Source: an uncultured Eubacteriales bacterium
GTDB lineage: Bacteria > Bacillota > Clostridia > Christensenellales > Aristaeellaceae
DNA length: 64,000 bases
Assembly (NCBI GenBank): GCA_902765305.1
Contig: CACWZI010000004.1
Coordinates: 62,001 to 126,000 of the forward strand
Reading direction: 5' to 3'
Shown: positions 63,014 through 64,000 of the stretch, in pieces
Numbering within the stretch: the first letter of the stretch is position 1
How the letters are laid out: each line of letters opens with the position of its first letter
The notes under the pieces: generated by a model
What the model was told of the DNA's origin: nothing
Seen by the model: the letters and a program-made list of their open reading frames with translations, nothing else
Databases searched by the model: none
Made by a program: the position numbers and the translations under genes

Positions 63014-63844
63014 TCAGACTTTTTCCAGCGCGTCGGCCAGCGGCTCCAGCCAGGGCGACTCCAGCATCTCGACCCTGCCGCCATCGCAGGCCGCGGCGAT
63101 GGCGGGATCGATGGGCAGCTTGGCGACGTTCGCGATGCCCCGGCGCTCGGCGATCTCGTCCACGTGGCTCTCGCCGAAGATGTGGTGCTCCTTGCCGCAG
63201 GCGTCGCACTTGAAGTAGCTCATGTTCTCCACGATGCCCAGCACCGGTATGTTCATCATGGCTGCCATGTTCGCGGCCTTCTCCACGATCATGCCCACCA
63301 GCTCCTGGGGCGAGGTGACCACCAGTATGCCGTCCAGGGGCAGCGACTGGAACACCGTCAGCGGCACGTCGCCGGTTCCCGGGGGCATGTCCACGAACAT
63401 GAAGTCCACGTCCTCCCACATCACGTCGCTCCAGAACTGCTTGACGGTTCCGGCGATGATGGGGCCGCGCCAGACCACGGGGTCGGTCTCGTTGTCCAGC
63501 ATCAGGTTCAGGGAGACCAGCTTGACGCCCGTCGCGCTGACGGCGGGGAATATGCCCCCCTCGGAGGCCATCAGCTGGGTGTGCACGCCAAACGCGGTGG
63601 GGATGGAGGGGCCGGTGATGTCGGCGTCCAGTATGGCCACGTTGTGCCCGCGCCGGCGCATCAGCGCCGCCATCAGGCTGGTGACCAGCGACTTGCCCAC
63701 GCCGCCCTTGCCGCTGACCACGCCGATGACCTTCTTCACCCGGCTGTTGGCGTTGGCCGGCGCGGCGAAGTTCGGGGTACCGCCCTCGCGGCTGGGACAG
63801 TTGACCCCGCAGCTGTTGCAATCGTGATTGCAGTTCTCACTCAT
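63014..63844 (-). CDS. Mrp/NBP35-family iron-sulfur carrier ATPase
   Basis: The start chosen is ATG 63844 (MSENCNHDCNSCGVNCPSRE) behind TTGGAGATG, giving 276 residues. The N-terminal Cys-rich segment with CX3CX2CX4C spacing fits an NBP35-type cluster site. The deviant Walker A GVVSGKGGVGKSLVTSLMA, DADITGPSIP and FVDMPPGTGDVPLTV mark the MinD/Mrp ATPase fold. Near the C-terminus CDACG (the CxxC of Mrp dimers) is present. It carries and inserts Fe-S clusters in the cytoplasm. mutY in this window is one possible client (inference). Confidence 0.92.
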   Translation of the reverse strand: MSENCNHDCNSCGVNCPSREGGTPNFAAPANANSRVKKVIGVVSGKGGVGKSLVTSLMAALMRRRGHNVAILDADITGPSIPTAFGVHTQLMASEGGIFPAVSATGVKLVSLNLMLDNETDPVVWRGPIIAGTVKQFWSDVMWEDVDFMFVDMPPGTGDVPLTVFQSLPLDGILVVTSPQELVGMIVEKAANMAAMMNIPVLGIVENMSYFKCDACGKEHHIFGESHVDEIAERRGIANVAKLPIDPAIAAACDGGRVEMLESPWLEPLADALEKV

Positions 63845-63881
63845 GGGTAAACATCTCCAATTTGCAGAATGTATTGTATTA

Positions 63882-63910
63882 ATGATAGCGCATGAGCGGG
63901 GTTTCGTCAA
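63882..63910 (-). promoter_or_regulatory. Promoter of the Mrp-NUDIX operon
   Basis: TTGACG and TATCAT are separated by 17 bases on the minus strand. Confidence 0.72.
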
Positions 63911-63928
63911 GGGGGATATTGTTTAAGT

Positions 63929-64000
63929 AAATACTGATTTGTCGAGCTGTTGACGGAAATACAAAGGGTAGTATAAAGGGAACAGGGAACAGTCAACAGG
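63929..64000. repeat. Partial heptad-arm element with a fourth arm type (AGGGAAC)
   Basis: The left terminus AAATACTGATTTGTCGAGC is present, but its return arm is lost. AGGGAAC, AGGGAAC and AGTCAAC units follow and run into the window end. Confidence 0.7.

Overview
The window comes from a GC-rich, low-complexity-intergene member of the Firmicutes, most likely an uncultured Clostridia lineage of the Christensenellales/Oscillospirales type (inference). Support comes from AGGAGG-type ribosome binding sites, near-consensus TTGACA-N17-TATAAT promoters, a T-box leader before hisS, a ribosomal L10 leader, Gram-positive secreted proteins with MKKLLALVLALA-type signal peptides, and L,D-transpeptidases. 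No rRNA, tRNA, CRISPR array or insertion sequence with a transposase was found.

Layout. 1-4.7 kb (minus): a sugar-uptake operon made of two LplB/YtcP-type permeases and a solute-binding protein, followed by the 5' part of a GH94 phosphorylase cut by the window edge. 4.9-7.4 kb (plus): an Eis-type acetyltransferase and nagA. 7.3-10.7 kb (minus): a Pr6Pr-like membrane protein, mutY and a CapA-family protein. 10.9-14.6 kb: a large membrane protein with thirteen Cys/His repeats. 15-19.9 kb: galK, tsaE, tsaB, rimI and a membrane-anchored Mur ligase. 20.1-33.8 kb: a defence island that reads as a type 3 BREX locus (brxF-like, brxC, pglX, brxHII, pglZ, brxA). A MntA/HepT toxin-antitoxin pair, two small unknown genes and a DUF3800 gene lie inside it, and pglX carries an in-frame TAA. 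33.8-36.4 kb (minus): an acyl-CoA carboxylase beta subunit and fabD. 36.6-40.2 kb (minus): a ribose/galactose-type ABC importer. 40.5-43.7 kb (plus): two MgtC/SapB proteins, a DUF4428 zinc protein and a membrane-anchored HTH regulator. 43.7-48.7 kb (minus): cysS, aspS and hisS, the last behind a T-box. 48.8-50.4 kb: an AAA-ATPase/PD-(D/E)XK protein. 50.4-54.2 kb: rplJ-rplL, then rpmG-secE-nusG-rplK-rplA, with the two blocks in reversed order relative to most bacteria. 54.6-62.1 kb: an interrupted LRR/Fn3 secreted protein and three tandem L,D-transpeptidases. 62.5-63.9 kb (minus): a NUDIX hydrolase and an Mrp/NBP35 ATPase.

The most unusual feature is a dispersed family of roughly 200-250 bp intergenic elements, with about twelve full or partial copies. 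Full copies have palindromic termini (AATACTGATTTRTCG...), two facing arms built of 7-bp units that all begin with AG, and a conserved hairpin core. The 7-bp unit differs between copies (AGGTTTT, AGTGACT, AGGAATG, AGGGAAC) while termini and core are kept, so the element is modular. Copies sit directly at stop codons and in two cases appear to supply the stop codon of a core gene (mutY, hisS). The Cys/His-repeat protein and the rearranged BREX locus are the other candidates for undescribed biology.
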